From NCBI GenBank assembly GCA_002478745.1, contig DLQI01000062.1, positions 1 to 44,449 of the forward strand: a DNA stretch of 44,449 bases, written 5' to 3'. This document shows positions 1 through 8,623 of the stretch, one piece after another. Position 1 is the stretch's first letter; each line of letters begins with the position of its first letter. The DNA is from Rhodobacteraceae bacterium UBA7436. GTDB taxonomy: Bacteria > Pseudomonadota > Alphaproteobacteria > Rhodobacterales > Rhodobacteraceae. The notes beneath the pieces are model-generated. The model had not been told where the DNA came from, did not search any database, and saw only the letters and a list, made by a program, of their open reading frames with translations. Made by a program: the position numbers and the translations under genes.

Positions 1-721
1 CATAAGCGATATCTGCGCCAAAGACCGCACTTAAGCCAGTCCAATCATTCGCAATGGTGCGGTAACGTTGACCAGAGACGGTATCACGCGTCAAAAGTTC
101 TCCGCGCCCCAATGCACCGAAGGTTAAGTCAAATCCGGCACGCATGTATGTTTCCACGCCTGCACGTGCCTCAACAAAAGGGCGAACATGAGTGCGTTCA
201 CTCAAGTCCAATGATCTCCCCAACTCAAATGCAACCGTTGGGTTGATACTGTTGGCAACCTGATTGCGCAGGACAGAGTCGTCTGGCTCCGGAACACCCA
301 GCGCATTGTGCAATGCACGTTGGAATTGCGAGAGGCCCGATTGTGGTCCAACAAAAACAAGATCGACACCGGCAGCCACTTCAGTTTTGCCCGCGAGGTA
401 ATGTGTATGCGCCCCTATAGATAAAGATGTGGCGTAGCGTCGATCTGCACTACGGAAGGTTGTCAGGTTTTCTGGCGCTATGATTTCTGCGCCCAAACGA
501 AGTTCGATGATTTCACCAATACCGGATGGCAATTGCCCTGACCACTCAGGCCCCCACACGCGAGAAGACGCGACCGAGCCACTGCGCCAGCGATCTTTAG
601 CATCTCCGATAAAGTCATTGGTTATCAAGCGACCATACCCGATGCGAGTGCGGTCACCTGCGTGAGCTGCGGTCAAGGAGATCAGTAGGGTTACAAGGGC
701 GGTTATGAAAAAACGAAGCAT
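1..721 (-). CDS. LpxR-family (DUF2219) outer-membrane protein, C-terminus beyond window
   Basis: The minus-strand frame opens at the ATG at 719-721 and runs off the left edge, so about 240 N-terminal residues are visible. It starts with a signal peptide (MLRFFITALVTLLISLTAAHA, cleavage probably before GDRTR). The motif that follows (RLITNDFIGDAKDRW, residues about 31-45) matches the N-D-x(n)-D-R-W start of lipid A 3'-O-deacylase (LpxR) family barrels. In that family the enzyme removes the 3'-acyloxyacyl group of lipid A in the outer membrane. The rest alternates short polar and hydrophobic stretches, as expected for beta-strands. The catalytic His/Ser of LpxR cannot be judged from the part seen, so family membership is likely but activity is unproven. 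It is a lone gene. Confidence 0.7.
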   Translation of the reverse strand, partial: MLRFFITALVTLLISLTAAHAGDRTRIGYGRLITNDFIGDAKDRWRSGSVASSRVWGPEWSGQLPSGIGEIIELRLGAEIIAPENLTTFRSADRRYATSLSIGAHTHYLAGKTEVAAGVDLVFVGPQSGLSQFQRALHNALGVPEPDDSVLRNQVANSINPTVAFELGRSLDLSERTHVRPFVEARAGVETYMRAGFDLTFGALGRGELLTRDTVSGQRYRTIANDWTGLSAVFGADIAY

Positions 722-794
722 AAATTTATCCGGTATCAAATGCCCCCCGAGCGAGGCAATCGGTAGTGAGACAAATGCGTTCACGCTAGCAAAA

Positions 795-807
795 ACCGCC
801 CTTCGGT
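795..807 (-). terminator. Weak terminator-like hairpin
   Basis: Read on the minus strand, ACCG and CGGT form a 4-bp stem around a 5-nt loop (AAGGG), followed directly by a run of T. It lies downstream of the DUF1489 gene and upstream of the LpxR-family gene. The stem is short, so this is only a candidate. Confidence 0.3.
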
Positions 808-885
808 CCGTATTTTCGCAATAGTGTGGCAAGATAAACATCGCATGATTGAGGCACTGAAACGGCATCGTTTACAATTAGCCAG

Positions 886-1317
886 TTACAGAACCCCAAT
901 TTCAGCAAGGGCTCTATTCAATTCGTCTGGCAACGGCTCTTCTTGACTGCGACCTTTAGGTAAATCAATCGGCGCATCTTCAACCTTGAGGTAGCGCCAA
1001 CCTTGAAATGGACGCTTTAGGCTAGCTTGTGTCAACACCAGTTCAGGGTCAGATACGATCGAACAACGGCGAATTCCATCAGAGCCAATAAACTCATCTA
1101 AGCGTATTATGCGCTGACGACATTGGATCGCTCCTTTGATCACCCAGTAAATTGAGCCGCCATTTAATATTTCCGCTTCGCGCTTGGGCCACATCCGAGT
1201 GACGTGATGCGGCAAGCCGTCAACAGTTTGCATCTGGCGAATGGATTGCCAATCTTCCAAACCTTCAACGTTTTCAGTGCCTACTGATAACTTTACTAGA
1301 TTGATTGCTTTGCTCAT
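886..1317 (-). CDS. DUF1489 family protein
   Basis: 143 residues from the ATG at 1315-1317. This start gives MSKAINLVKLSVG, the usual beginning of the alphaproteobacterial DUF1489 family, and it has a GGGGCGGGG purine run just upstream. The frame stays open 12 codons further upstream, but that extension looks unlike the family. No catalytic motif or membrane segment is visible, and the length is typical. DUF1489 proteins are soluble, conserved in alphaproteobacteria and of unknown function. It stands alone, divergent from nrdJ. Confidence 0.75.
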   Translation of the reverse strand: MSKAINLVKLSVGTENVEGLEDWQSIRQMQTVDGLPHHVTRMWPKREAEILNGGSIYWVIKGAIQCRQRIIRLDEFIGSDGIRRCSIVSDPELVLTQASLKRPFQGWRYLKVEDAPIDLPKGRSQEEPLPDELNRALAEIGVL

Positions 1318-1457
1318 CCCCGCCCCATCTAAATGTAGTACCAACTGTGGCATAAATTAGTCTGGGTGGAAAGTTTATCAAGTAGTTGTGGACGTCTGCA
1401 AAAACGGGCTAGTTAGTCTTCTGCAACACACCCAACGACATCTTAAGGAATCATGCT

Positions 1458-3719
1458 ATGACCCGCTTTGCTGCCCCCATCGCCGAACAAATTTGGGATA
1501 TGAAATATCGTTTTAAAGAGGCAGATGGCACTCCAAAAGATGTAACCGTTGAAGACTCATGGCACCGCATCGCCAACGACCTTGCGTCAGTTGAAAAAGA
1601 CCCAAGCGCATGGGAAGGTAAATTCTATGAGGCTCTAGAGGATTTTAAATTCCTTCCAGCCGGCCGGATTACAGCGGGTGCAGGCACTGCGCGCAAAGTT
1701 ACGCTATTCAACTGTTTCGTTATGGGCACCATCCCAGATAGCATGGGTGGCATCTTTGACATGCTCAAAGAAGCGGCACTTACGATGCAACAAGGCGGTG
1801 GTATCGGTTACGACTTTAGCACAATCCGCCCTAAGGGCGCAGATGTAAAAGGTGTAGCCGCAGACGCATCTGGTCCTCTGTCGTTCATGGATGTCTGGGA
1901 CGCGATGTGCCGTACGATTATGTCGGCAGGTTCGCGACGTGGTGCAATGATGGCAACCATGCGTTGTGATCATCCTGATATCGACGATTTCATAACTGCT
2001 AAATCCGACGCGGCCCGTTTGCGCATGTTTAACGTATCCGTTTTGATCACTGATCCATTTATGGAAGCTGTGAAATCCGACGGTGCATGGGATTTGCTGT
2101 TCAATGGTGAGGTCTACAAAACCGTTCAAGCCCGCGAACTGTGGGACAAGATTATGCAATCGACATATGATTACGCGGAACCAGGTGTGATCTTCATTGA
2201 CCGTATCAACGACGCGAACAACCTTAACTATTGCGAGTCAATTGCCGCGACAAACCCATGTGGCGAGCAGCCGTTGCCACCATATGGCGCGTGTCTACTG
2301 GGTTCCATCAACATGGCCCGCTTGGTTTCAGACCCATTCGGTGACAATGCGCAATTAGACGAAGCTGCATTGTCTGATTTGGTCGCAACCGCCGTCCGCA
2401 TGATGGACAACGTTGTTGATGCGTCCAAATTCCCACTCGAAGCACAAGCACGCGAAGCACAAGCAAAGCGCCGCATCGGCCTTGGCGTAACTGGCCTGGC
2501 CGACGCATTGTTGATGGTTGGCGAGCGCTATGGATCAGACGAAGCGGCACAGCAGACCGAAGCCTGGCTAAAAGCAATTGCCCGCGCTGCATATTTGGCA
2601 TCTGTCGATCTGGCTAGGGAAAAAGGCGCGTTCCCATTGTTCGATGCCGAGGGCTACTTAGCCTCAGGTACTATGGAAATGATGGACCAGGACGTTCGTG
2701 ACGCGATCGGCAAACACGGCATTCGCAACGCATTGCTGACCTCGATCGCCCCAACAGGCACGATCAGCTTGTATGCTGGCAACGTAAGCTCTGGCATCGA
2801 GCCAGTATTCGCATATGCCTATACCCGCAAGGTTCTACAAAAAGACGGTTCGCGCACAGAAGAAGAAGTTGTAGATTACGCCGTGCAGATGTGGCGCGAT
2901 AAATTCGGCGAGGCAGAACTTCCTGATTACTTCGTAAACGCCCAAACACTGGCACCACTTGACCACGTCAAGATGCAAGCCGCAGCGCAAAAGTGGGTCG
3001 ACAGCTCGATTTCGAAGACGATCAACTGCCCCAAAGACATCGATTTCGAAACGTTCAAAGACGTATACATGCAGGCATGGGACACAGGCTGCAAAGGCTG
3101 CACGACCTATCGCCCGAATGACGTAACCGGCTCTGTCCTCAGCGTTTCGGAAGCGTCAGATGAAACACCCCAAGTCGATCTGGGCGCGGATGTCATTTAT
3201 ATGGCTGAGCCACTTGATCGCCCAGAAGCGCTCGAAGGCAATACATATAAAGTAAAGTGGCCTGATAGTGAGCACGCTATTTACATCACAATCAACGATG
3301 TAATCCATGGCGGCCACCGACGCCCATTTGAAGTGTTCATCAACTCCAAGAACATGGAACACTTTGCATGGACTGTCGCACTGACTCGTATGATTTCCGC
3401 GGTATTCCGCCGTGGTGGTGACGTTTCGTTTGTTGTCGAAGAACTCAAAGCTGTGTTTGATCCACGCGGTGGCGCATGGATGGGTGGCAAATACATTCCA
3501 TCGATCTTGGCCGCCATCGGTGGGGTCATCGAGCAACACCTCGTCGCAACTGGCTTTATCGAAGGAACCGGCATGGGACTGAAATCGGATCCACAAGCCG
3601 AAATCATGAAAATGGACCAGCCACGGGGCAAAGCATGTTCCAGCTGTGGTGACTATGACTTGCGCATGGTTGAGGGCTGCATGACTTGTGGCAGCTGCGG
3701 CTTCAGCAAGTGTGGCTAA
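1458..3719 (+). CDS. nrdJ: Adenosylcobalamin-dependent ribonucleotide reductase (class II)
   Basis: 753 residues, full length for the alphaproteobacterial class II enzyme, which makes deoxyribonucleotides using coenzyme B12 without an oxygen-dependent radical partner. Visible motifs: the first redox cysteine in LFNCFVMG (about residue 86), the active-site NPCGEQ loop (about 266-271) followed by GACLLGSINMARL with the second redox cysteine, and PTGTISL near 435. A TSCPD-type domain spans about 600-690, and the C-terminus has two CxxC pairs (CSSCGDYD, CMTCGSCG), probably zinc-binding or the shuttle cysteines that re-reduce the active site. AAGGA at about 1445-1449 sets the start. The gene is monocistronic and ends in a strong terminator. 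No NrdR box or cobalamin riboswitch was recognised in the roughly 140 bases upstream. Confidence 0.96.
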   Translation: MTRFAAPIAEQIWDMKYRFKEADGTPKDVTVEDSWHRIANDLASVEKDPSAWEGKFYEALEDFKFLPAGRITAGAGTARKVTLFNCFVMGTIPDSMGGIFDMLKEAALTMQQGGGIGYDFSTIRPKGADVKGVAADASGPLSFMDVWDAMCRTIMSAGSRRGAMMATMRCDHPDIDDFITAKSDAARLRMFNVSVLITDPFMEAVKSDGAWDLLFNGEVYKTVQARELWDKIMQSTYDYAEPGVIFIDRINDANNLNYCESIAATNPCGEQPLPPYGACLLGSINMARLVSDPFGDNAQLDEAALSDLVATAVRMMDNVVDASKFPLEAQAREAQAKRRIGLGVTGLADALLMVGERYGSDEAAQQTEAWLKAIARAAYLASVDLAREKGAFPLFDAEGYLASGTMEMMDQDVRDAIGKHGIRNALLTSIAPTGTISLYAGNVSSGIEPVFAYAYTRKVLQKDGSRTEEEVVDYAVQMWRDKFGEAELPDYFVNAQTLAPLDHVKMQAAAQKWVDSSISKTINCPKDIDFETFKDVYMQAWDTGCKGCTTYRPNDVTGSVLSVSEASDETPQVDLGADVIYMAEPLDRPEALEGNTYKVKWPDSEHAIYITINDVIHGGHRRPFEVFINSKNMEHFAWTVALTRMISAVFRRGGDVSFVVEELKAVFDPRGGAWMGGKYIPSILAAIGGVIEQHLVATGFIEGTGMGLKSDPQAEIMKMDQPRGKACSSCGDYDLRMVEGCMTCGSCGFSKCG

Positions 3720-3745
3720 GAACTGATTGAGTGTTTTGATTTTTT

Positions 3746-3781
3746 AGGGGCGCACCACTTAGGCCGCGCCCCTATTTTTTT
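3746..3781 (+). terminator. Rho-independent terminator of nrdJ
   Basis: AGGGGCGC (3746-3753) pairs perfectly with GCGCCCCT (3766-3773) around a 12-nt loop, and a run of seven T follows (3775-3781). On the minus strand the hairpin is followed by A residues instead, so it stops transcription from nrdJ and not from the convergent hisG. Confidence 0.9.
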
Positions 3782-3783
3782 GA

Positions 3784-4476
3784 TTAGATTTCGATGCGAC
3801 TTAACAACGTTGCCAAAGCGGTACGTTCTTTTGTATCCAGATAGGCAGTCCTGCTACGCCAAAGGGTTGCTTGACTAGCCAACACCAATCCATCGCTCAG
3901 TATTTTCAGGTGATTGGCGCGCAACGTGTCACCAGTACTTGTAATATCTGCAATCGCTTCAGCAGTTTCGTTTGCAACCGTACCTTCAGTGGCACCCTGA
4001 CTGTCGACCAACGCATAGTCGGCGACGCCCGCATCCCGCAAAAATTCCCGCACCAATCGGTGGTACTTTGTCGCCACTCTAAGTCGCATGCCGTGAATGT
4101 CGCGAAACATTGCAGCCGCAGCATCCAGATCATCCAAAGTATCCACATCGACCCAAGCATTTGGAACTGCAATTATTAGATCGGCATGACCAAAACCTAG
4201 TTCTGCAACAGACACAACTTGATCTTCCCACAGCGGCAGTTTGTCATGGATCAAATCGGTTCCAGTGACACCCAAATGAATACGTCCAGCCGCCAATTCA
4301 CGTGGAATTTCACCAGCAGACAATAGAACCAGCGAGACATACTCGATGCCCTCAACTCTACCCGCATATTCGCGGTCAGATCCTGAGCGACTCAGCACAA
4401 TGTCGTGTTTGGCAAACCAATCAAAAGTTTTTTCCATCAACCGCCCTTTAGACGGTACACCCAATTTCAAAGTCAT
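3784..4476 (-). CDS. hisG: ATP phosphoribosyltransferase catalytic subunit, short form
   Basis: 230 residues. HisG catalyses the first step of histidine synthesis, condensing ATP with PRPP. The N-terminus MTLKLGVPSKGRLMEKT and the LGVTGTDLIHDK segment (about 73-84) are family signatures. The protein lacks the C-terminal regulatory ACT-like domain of long HisG, so it is the short form that works as an octamer with HisZ, which is encoded directly upstream. Its ATG overlaps the hisZ stop by four bases (ATGA, 4473-4476), implying translational coupling. It is the last gene of the hisS-hisZ-hisG operon and converges on nrdJ. Confidence 0.95.
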   Translation of the reverse strand: MTLKLGVPSKGRLMEKTFDWFAKHDIVLSRSGSDREYAGRVEGIEYVSLVLLSAGEIPRELAAGRIHLGVTGTDLIHDKLPLWEDQVVSVAELGFGHADLIIAVPNAWVDVDTLDDLDAAAAMFRDIHGMRLRVATKYHRLVREFLRDAGVADYALVDSQGATEGTVANETAEAIADITSTGDTLRANHLKILSDGLVLASQATLWRSRTAYLDTKERTALATLLSRIEI

Positions 4477-5549
4477 TGTGCACCCTCCAATTCGACCATC
4501 AACCCGGGTCGCAGAACGGCACCCACAGCAGGAATTTCAGCGCCATTCCCCAATCGCTTGGTCAAGGCATCATAACGCCCCCCACTCGCCAAAGCTGGTA
4601 GATCGGCACGCCCATTGATGTAAAACCCAAAGACAAATCCGTCATAGTATTCCATCGATGTACGGCCAAAGCTTGCCTCAAACGCCAAGTTATCAACATC
4701 GACGCCACGCCCACTCAGCGCATCGCTGCGGGCATGCAATCCTTCAACTGCATGACTGATCTCTGGCATATCAACAGCTAAATCGCGCAACTGCTCAAGC
4801 GCGAAAGGAACCGTCTCGCGTACATTCAGCAAGGCATCAATAACATCCATTTCGGTAGAGCTGATCGGATCAGTCGTTGCATCTTCATGCAAAGCAGCAA
4901 CCCGTGCGCTGATCTCAGATCGCGTACGCTTGCCCACAATAGCCCCAATATTTTGGAACGGATCTGTATCGGCCAATAGAGCAAGCCGGCTTTCAGGTAC
5001 CGTTGAGCGACCAGAGAAGCGATCCAACAATGCCCGAAACCTGCGTGGCCGCCATACGTGGCGAATTAATGCCGCTTTGCGGCGCTCACTGGTTTTCAGC
5101 CCACGCACCGCGGCCATCAAAATTCCAATGTCACCCGTTGAAGCACGTACATCCAAATGTGAAACTGCTGTCGAAACAAGTGCGAAAACCTCTGCATCTG
5201 TGGCAGCAGGGTTGCTGCGATCAAAGACCTCATAGCCAACCTGAAGGAACTCGCTTGCCCGCTCAAGATCATCTTCTTGGCGACGAAATACTTCACCAGC
5301 GTAAGTATATCTCGCTGGTTCCGCCCCATCTGCCATATGCATTTGAACAACTGGAACAGTGAAGTCGGGGCGCAACATCTGTTCGCCCCGCAATGCATCA
5401 CTGGTGATGTAGGCGCGTGCACGGATATCTTCGCCGTAAAGGTCTAGCAAAGCTTCAGCTGGCTGGAGAACTGGGGGTTCCACAACAACAGCGCCAGCCG
5501 CCTCAAAATTTGCGCGCAACGCTAGTGCGCGATTGCGTGCTTCAGTCAT
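4473..5549 (-). CDS. hisZ: ATP phosphoribosyltransferase regulatory subunit
   Basis: 358 residues. HisZ is a HisRS paralogue without aminoacylation activity. It pairs with short HisG and carries the feedback response to histidine. The class II synthetase core is visible (EPPVLQPAEALLDLYGE near 25-41, LRPDFTVPVVQMH near 60-72, ASGGRYDAL near the C-terminus), but the anticodon-binding domain is absent. It overlaps hisS by eight bases and hisG by four, so all three are probably made from one message. Confidence 0.93.
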   Translation of the reverse strand: MTEARNRALALRANFEAAGAVVVEPPVLQPAEALLDLYGEDIRARAYITSDALRGEQMLRPDFTVPVVQMHMADGAEPARYTYAGEVFRRQEDDLERASEFLQVGYEVFDRSNPAATDAEVFALVSTAVSHLDVRASTGDIGILMAAVRGLKTSERRKAALIRHVWRPRRFRALLDRFSGRSTVPESRLALLADTDPFQNIGAIVGKRTRSEISARVAALHEDATTDPISSTEMDVIDALLNVRETVPFALEQLRDLAVDMPEISHAVEGLHARSDALSGRGVDVDNLAFEASFGRTSMEYYDGFVFGFYINGRADLPALASGGRYDALTKRLGNGAEIPAVGAVLRPGLMVELEGAQ

Positions 5550-7047
5550 TGTTCAAAATCTCTTGAACTTTGGCGACCAACTGACCACGTGGCACTTCAT
5601 ATTGACTGGGTAAGCCCTTCCATTCTTCAAGACTGGCTGTCTCGGCAATCTTTGCGCCAAGAACAAGATCTTTGATCTGAATCACGCCTCGTTCTTTTTC
5701 ATCACCACCTTCGATCACTGCAATTGGTGACGATCGTTTATCTGCATACTTTAACTGGTTGCCAAAATTCTTTGGATTGCCAAGGTACACTTCAGCCCGA
5801 ATTCCCGCCTGACGCAATTCAGTTACCATCGCTTGATAATCCGCCATGCGGTCACGATCCATAACGGTCACAACAACTGGGCCAACAGTTTCAGCTTCCA
5901 TACGCCCTTTGGCCTGCAGTGCGGCAAGGAGGCGATCGACGCCGATGGACACACCGGTCGCTGGAACTTCTTGGCCGGTAAAGCGCTTTACAAGGTCATC
6001 GTAACGACCACCCCCAGCGACTGAACCAAAGTTGCGCTTACGTCCCTTTTCGTCCAGGATTTCGAATGTCAGCTCTGCTTCGTAGACCGGGCCCGTGTAA
6101 TAGCCAAGGCCGCGCACAACTGATGGATCAATCTCGATACGGTCAGGGCCATATCCACCTGCAGACAGAAGGTCCTCAATTGTTTTCAATTCGTTCACGC
6201 CAGCAACGCCAGTTTCGGAACCTTGAACCAATTCGCTCAACCGTGCGAGCGTTTCAGAACCAGTGTCACGTTTGGCCTGCATGAACCCCATGACGGTATC
6301 GGCCTGCTCATCCGAGAGGCCAGCACCATCAGTATAATCACCACTGTCGTCTTTACGGCCCTTGCCAAGCAATGCACGCACGCCGTCCAAACCAAGCCGA
6401 TCCAACTTATCAATAGCGCGCAGAACGATGCCACGCTCGGAAGCGAACTTGTCTGGATCACTAGGATCGAGGACGCCCGCAACTTCCATAACGCCGTTCA
6501 AAACTTTGCGATTGTTTACGCGGACGACATAGTCTCCACGTGGAATTCCAACACTTTCCAATGTGTCTGACAACATCGCACAAATCTCGGCGTCCGCCGC
6601 CATGGACGCAGATCCAACAGTGTCCGCGTCACATTGATAGAACTGGCGAAAACGACCTGGACCCGGCTTCTCATTGCGCCAAACAGGCCCCATCGCGTAA
6701 CGGCGATAAGGGTTTGGTAGCTCATTGCGATGCTCTGCATAAACACGAGCCAAAGGCGCCGTCATGTCATAGCGAAGCGCCAACCAGTCACCTGGCTTGT
6801 CCCCCTCACTGTCTTCCTGCCATGCAAACACACCCTCATTCGGGCGATCAACGTCTGGCAAGAACTTTCCAAGTGCTTCGACCGTCTCAACAGCGCTGGT
6901 TTCCAAAGCATCAAAACCATATCGATGATACACATCCGCAATCGCTTTTAGCATCTCGCCACGTTGGGTGACTTCGTTACCGAAATAGTCGCGGAAACCT
7001 TTAGGCGCTTCGGCCTTTGGGCGTTGTGGTTTTTTTGGCTTGGCCAT
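5542..7047 (-). CDS. hisS: Histidine--tRNA ligase, divergent alpha-type
   Basis: 501 residues, about 80 longer than the E. coli enzyme. It charges tRNA-His. Class II motifs are present: GFRDYFG near residue 17, motif 2 in WRNEKPGPGRFRQFYQCD (about 123-140), RGLGYYTGPVYE near 305-316 and motif 3 GVSIGVDRLL near 365. A C-terminal anticodon-binding domain follows (VVTVMDRDRM onward). Motif 2 and the RGLGYY loop (usually RGLDYY) differ from the common bacterial form and match the divergent HisRS of many alphaproteobacteria. AAGGAACAG lies just upstream of the ATG. First gene of the histidine operon. Confidence 0.95.
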   Translation of the reverse strand: MAKPKKPQRPKAEAPKGFRDYFGNEVTQRGEMLKAIADVYHRYGFDALETSAVETVEALGKFLPDVDRPNEGVFAWQEDSEGDKPGDWLALRYDMTAPLARVYAEHRNELPNPYRRYAMGPVWRNEKPGPGRFRQFYQCDADTVGSASMAADAEICAMLSDTLESVGIPRGDYVVRVNNRKVLNGVMEVAGVLDPSDPDKFASERGIVLRAIDKLDRLGLDGVRALLGKGRKDDSGDYTDGAGLSDEQADTVMGFMQAKRDTGSETLARLSELVQGSETGVAGVNELKTIEDLLSAGGYGPDRIEIDPSVVRGLGYYTGPVYEAELTFEILDEKGRKRNFGSVAGGGRYDDLVKRFTGQEVPATGVSIGVDRLLAALQAKGRMEAETVGPVVVTVMDRDRMADYQAMVTELRQAGIRAEVYLGNPKNFGNQLKYADKRSSPIAVIEGGDEKERGVIQIKDLVLGAKIAETASLEEWKGLPSQYEVPRGQLVAKVQEILNND

Positions 7048-7061
7048 TGTCTGTTCCTTTA

Positions 7062-7103
7062 GGGCGAAGCCCGTTGAATAAGGCTCGGGCAGCCCTTACC
7101 CGA
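7062..7103 (-). promoter_or_regulatory. hisS: Structured 5' leader of hisS with alternative hairpins
   Basis: Three short inverted repeats lie upstream of the hisS ribosome binding site. GGGC/GCCC (7062-7065 with 7069-7072) is a tight triloop just before the binding site. TCGGG/CCCGA (7085-7089 with 7099-7103) and GGCT/AGCC (7082-7085 with 7091-7094) overlap, so both cannot form at once. This could be an attenuator or leader structure. No histidine-rich leader peptide was found, so the function is a guess. Confidence 0.3.
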
Positions 7104-7153
7104 TGGGGGCAAAAGGGGCAAGGTTTCAACGTCTTCAGGTGGGTGGTACCCAT

Positions 7154-7166
7154 TGTGAACATCACA
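7154..7166. promoter_or_regulatory. 13-bp palindrome TGTGA-ACA-TCACA
   Basis: Perfect 5-bp arms with a 3-bp centre, lying between the divergent hisS and slyX genes. The half-sites equal those of CRP/FNR-superfamily operators, but the spacing (3) is shorter than the CRP spacing (6). A regulator site is possible; a chance repeat is also possible. Confidence 0.3.
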
Positions 7167-7213
7167 GGAAATAGGTTAGTTCACATAAAGAAACGCGGCC
7201 AAAGGGATGTGAC

Positions 7214-7408
7214 ATGGAAAAGCTAGAAGAAGACATTGCCCACCTGACTCGCACCGTCGAAGATCTATCCGACATTGTGGCCAAACAAGAAGGCGAAATC
7301 GCTGATCTAATCCGTCGTGTGTTTATGCTAATGCAGCGCGAAGGTGAGCGTGAAAACAGCCAAGGTGGCGGCATTGTCATTGGCGACGAGCGCCCACCAC
7401 ATTACTAA
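7214..7408 (+). CDS. slyX: SlyX family protein
   Basis: 64 residues, the usual size. The N-terminal 45 residues form a clear heptad-patterned coiled coil (LEEDIAHLTRTVEDLSDIV...), and the protein ends in ERPPHY, the PPHY tail typical of SlyX. The molecular function of this family is not established. AAGGGATG upstream of the ATG sets the start. It is divergent from hisS and ends 15 bases from the convergent lipoprotein gene. Confidence 0.88.
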   Translation: MEKLEEDIAHLTRTVEDLSDIVAKQEGEIADLIRRVFMLMQREGERENSQGGGIVIGDERPPHY

Positions 7409-7423
7409 CTCAGTAATAGACCC

Positions 7424-8521
7424 TTAAGGTGTTTTAATTGCTGCTGCGGCGACAACACCATCGTGCAATAGAATGTCGGCCCAACGTGCGTTGTCTGAGA
7501 ATTTTTCATAGGTACTGACAAACACCGTATTACGCTCAAGCGTTTTCAAATTTGCACCGCAAGGTTTGCTTTTGCCAACCTTACAAACGGACGACTTAAC
7601 TTTCTCATATGCTTTGTCAGTCGTCGAATACGGATATAGCTTGCTCGGGCGACCATAGCGCAATTGCTCATGCACCTCGGGTGACCCGAACAAAGCAAGC
7701 GCTGCTGTAAATTGACGTGGGCACCGATCTTTAAAACCCGTTACGTAAAACGTCCGCGGACCTGTTGAATCTGGTGCACTATCAAACAACGAATAACCAC
7801 GGCCCGATGATGGGGCCTTGTCTAAACGCCGACCTAGAGAACTTTGACCCTTTGCATCACATACACGGGCCACTTCCCCATAGGGCAAAATCGTTCCAAA
7901 GGTTACATCCTTTGCGTCGGGCCCTTTGCGGACGACCTCACGTGAGCCACCCCCAAACAATCCACGCTTTTTTGCAGGTTCCGCGAAAGTTGTTTCCTCG
8001 GCTTCCTCGGGAAGGATTTCTTGCAAAGAGGCCGTTCTTGTCAGCTCTTCTGCATCTTCATCGCTGGAAACTTTGAGCAGCTCCAATAGCCCACGGCGTT
8101 TTTCAGATTCAACCAAATCCGTTGTAGTAGCGTCTGTGGGTTCAACTGACGGTGCATCTTGTTCTGAACCGGCGATTTCGGACTCGGCTTGCGTAATTTC
8201 AGTGGGTGCGTTTGCTGCCGCTGCACGGCGCAACCATCCCCGAACCCCAGACGGTTTTTCCTCTTCAACCACTGTAGCAATTGCTGCTTCTATCGGGTCG
8301 AGTTCCTCAATAGTTCTATCGGCGTTATCTGTACCACCCTCACGCTGCAATAGGCGCGAGAGCACTCCAATTCTTGGTGTTACATCCTCGGGATCCGGCA
8401 AAACACTAACTTCAGGCGTATCATCGGCCAACTCAATATTTTCGATCTGTTCAAAATCAGCCAGTGGGTCACCACAGGCCGCCAAAGAAAGCATCGAGAA
8501 CAAGATAACAGAATTACGCAC
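7424..8521 (-). CDS. Putative lipoprotein of unknown function
   Basis: 365 residues starting at a GTG (8519-8521) preceded by GAGG. A short signal peptide ends in a lipobox (LSLAAC, cysteine about 16), so the product is predicted to be a lipid-anchored envelope protein. Residues about 20-200 are acidic, Pro/Glu/Thr-rich and low in complexity, probably a flexible linker with repeated RRGLLELL/KRGLFGGG-like elements. The C-terminal 170 residues look folded, with four cysteines (VCDAKGQSS, RCPRQF, SVCKVGKSKPCG) that could form disulfides. I do not recognise the family. It sits between slyX and dnaE. Confidence 0.7.
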   Translation of the reverse strand: MRNSVILFSMLSLAACGDPLADFEQIENIELADDTPEVSVLPDPEDVTPRIGVLSRLLQREGGTDNADRTIEELDPIEAAIATVVEEEKPSGVRGWLRRAAAANAPTEITQAESEIAGSEQDAPSVEPTDATTTDLVESEKRRGLLELLKVSSDEDAEELTRTASLQEILPEEAEETTFAEPAKKRGLFGGGSREVVRKGPDAKDVTFGTILPYGEVARVCDAKGQSSLGRRLDKAPSSGRGYSLFDSAPDSTGPRTFYVTGFKDRCPRQFTAALALFGSPEVHEQLRYGRPSKLYPYSTTDKAYEKVKSSVCKVGKSKPCGANLKTLERNTVFVSTYEKFSDNARWADILLHDGVVAAAAIKTP

Positions 8522-8623
8522 GCTAAAGCCTCACCATCAGGGTTAACTGTTTACTAACGCACCAAAGCAAGGGCTGTCCACCGTGGCCATGGTTGGTCTC
8601 GGGATATATAAGCTAATTGCGGC

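Noticed and set aside
7048..7213. Histidine leader peptide upstream of hisS
   Set aside because: The only short frame has two scattered His codons, not a run, and no terminator with T tract follows.
7926..8546. 206-codon Ser-rich plus-strand ORF
   Set aside because: Antisense of the acidic lipoprotein; the Ser runs come from reversed Glu/Ala codons.
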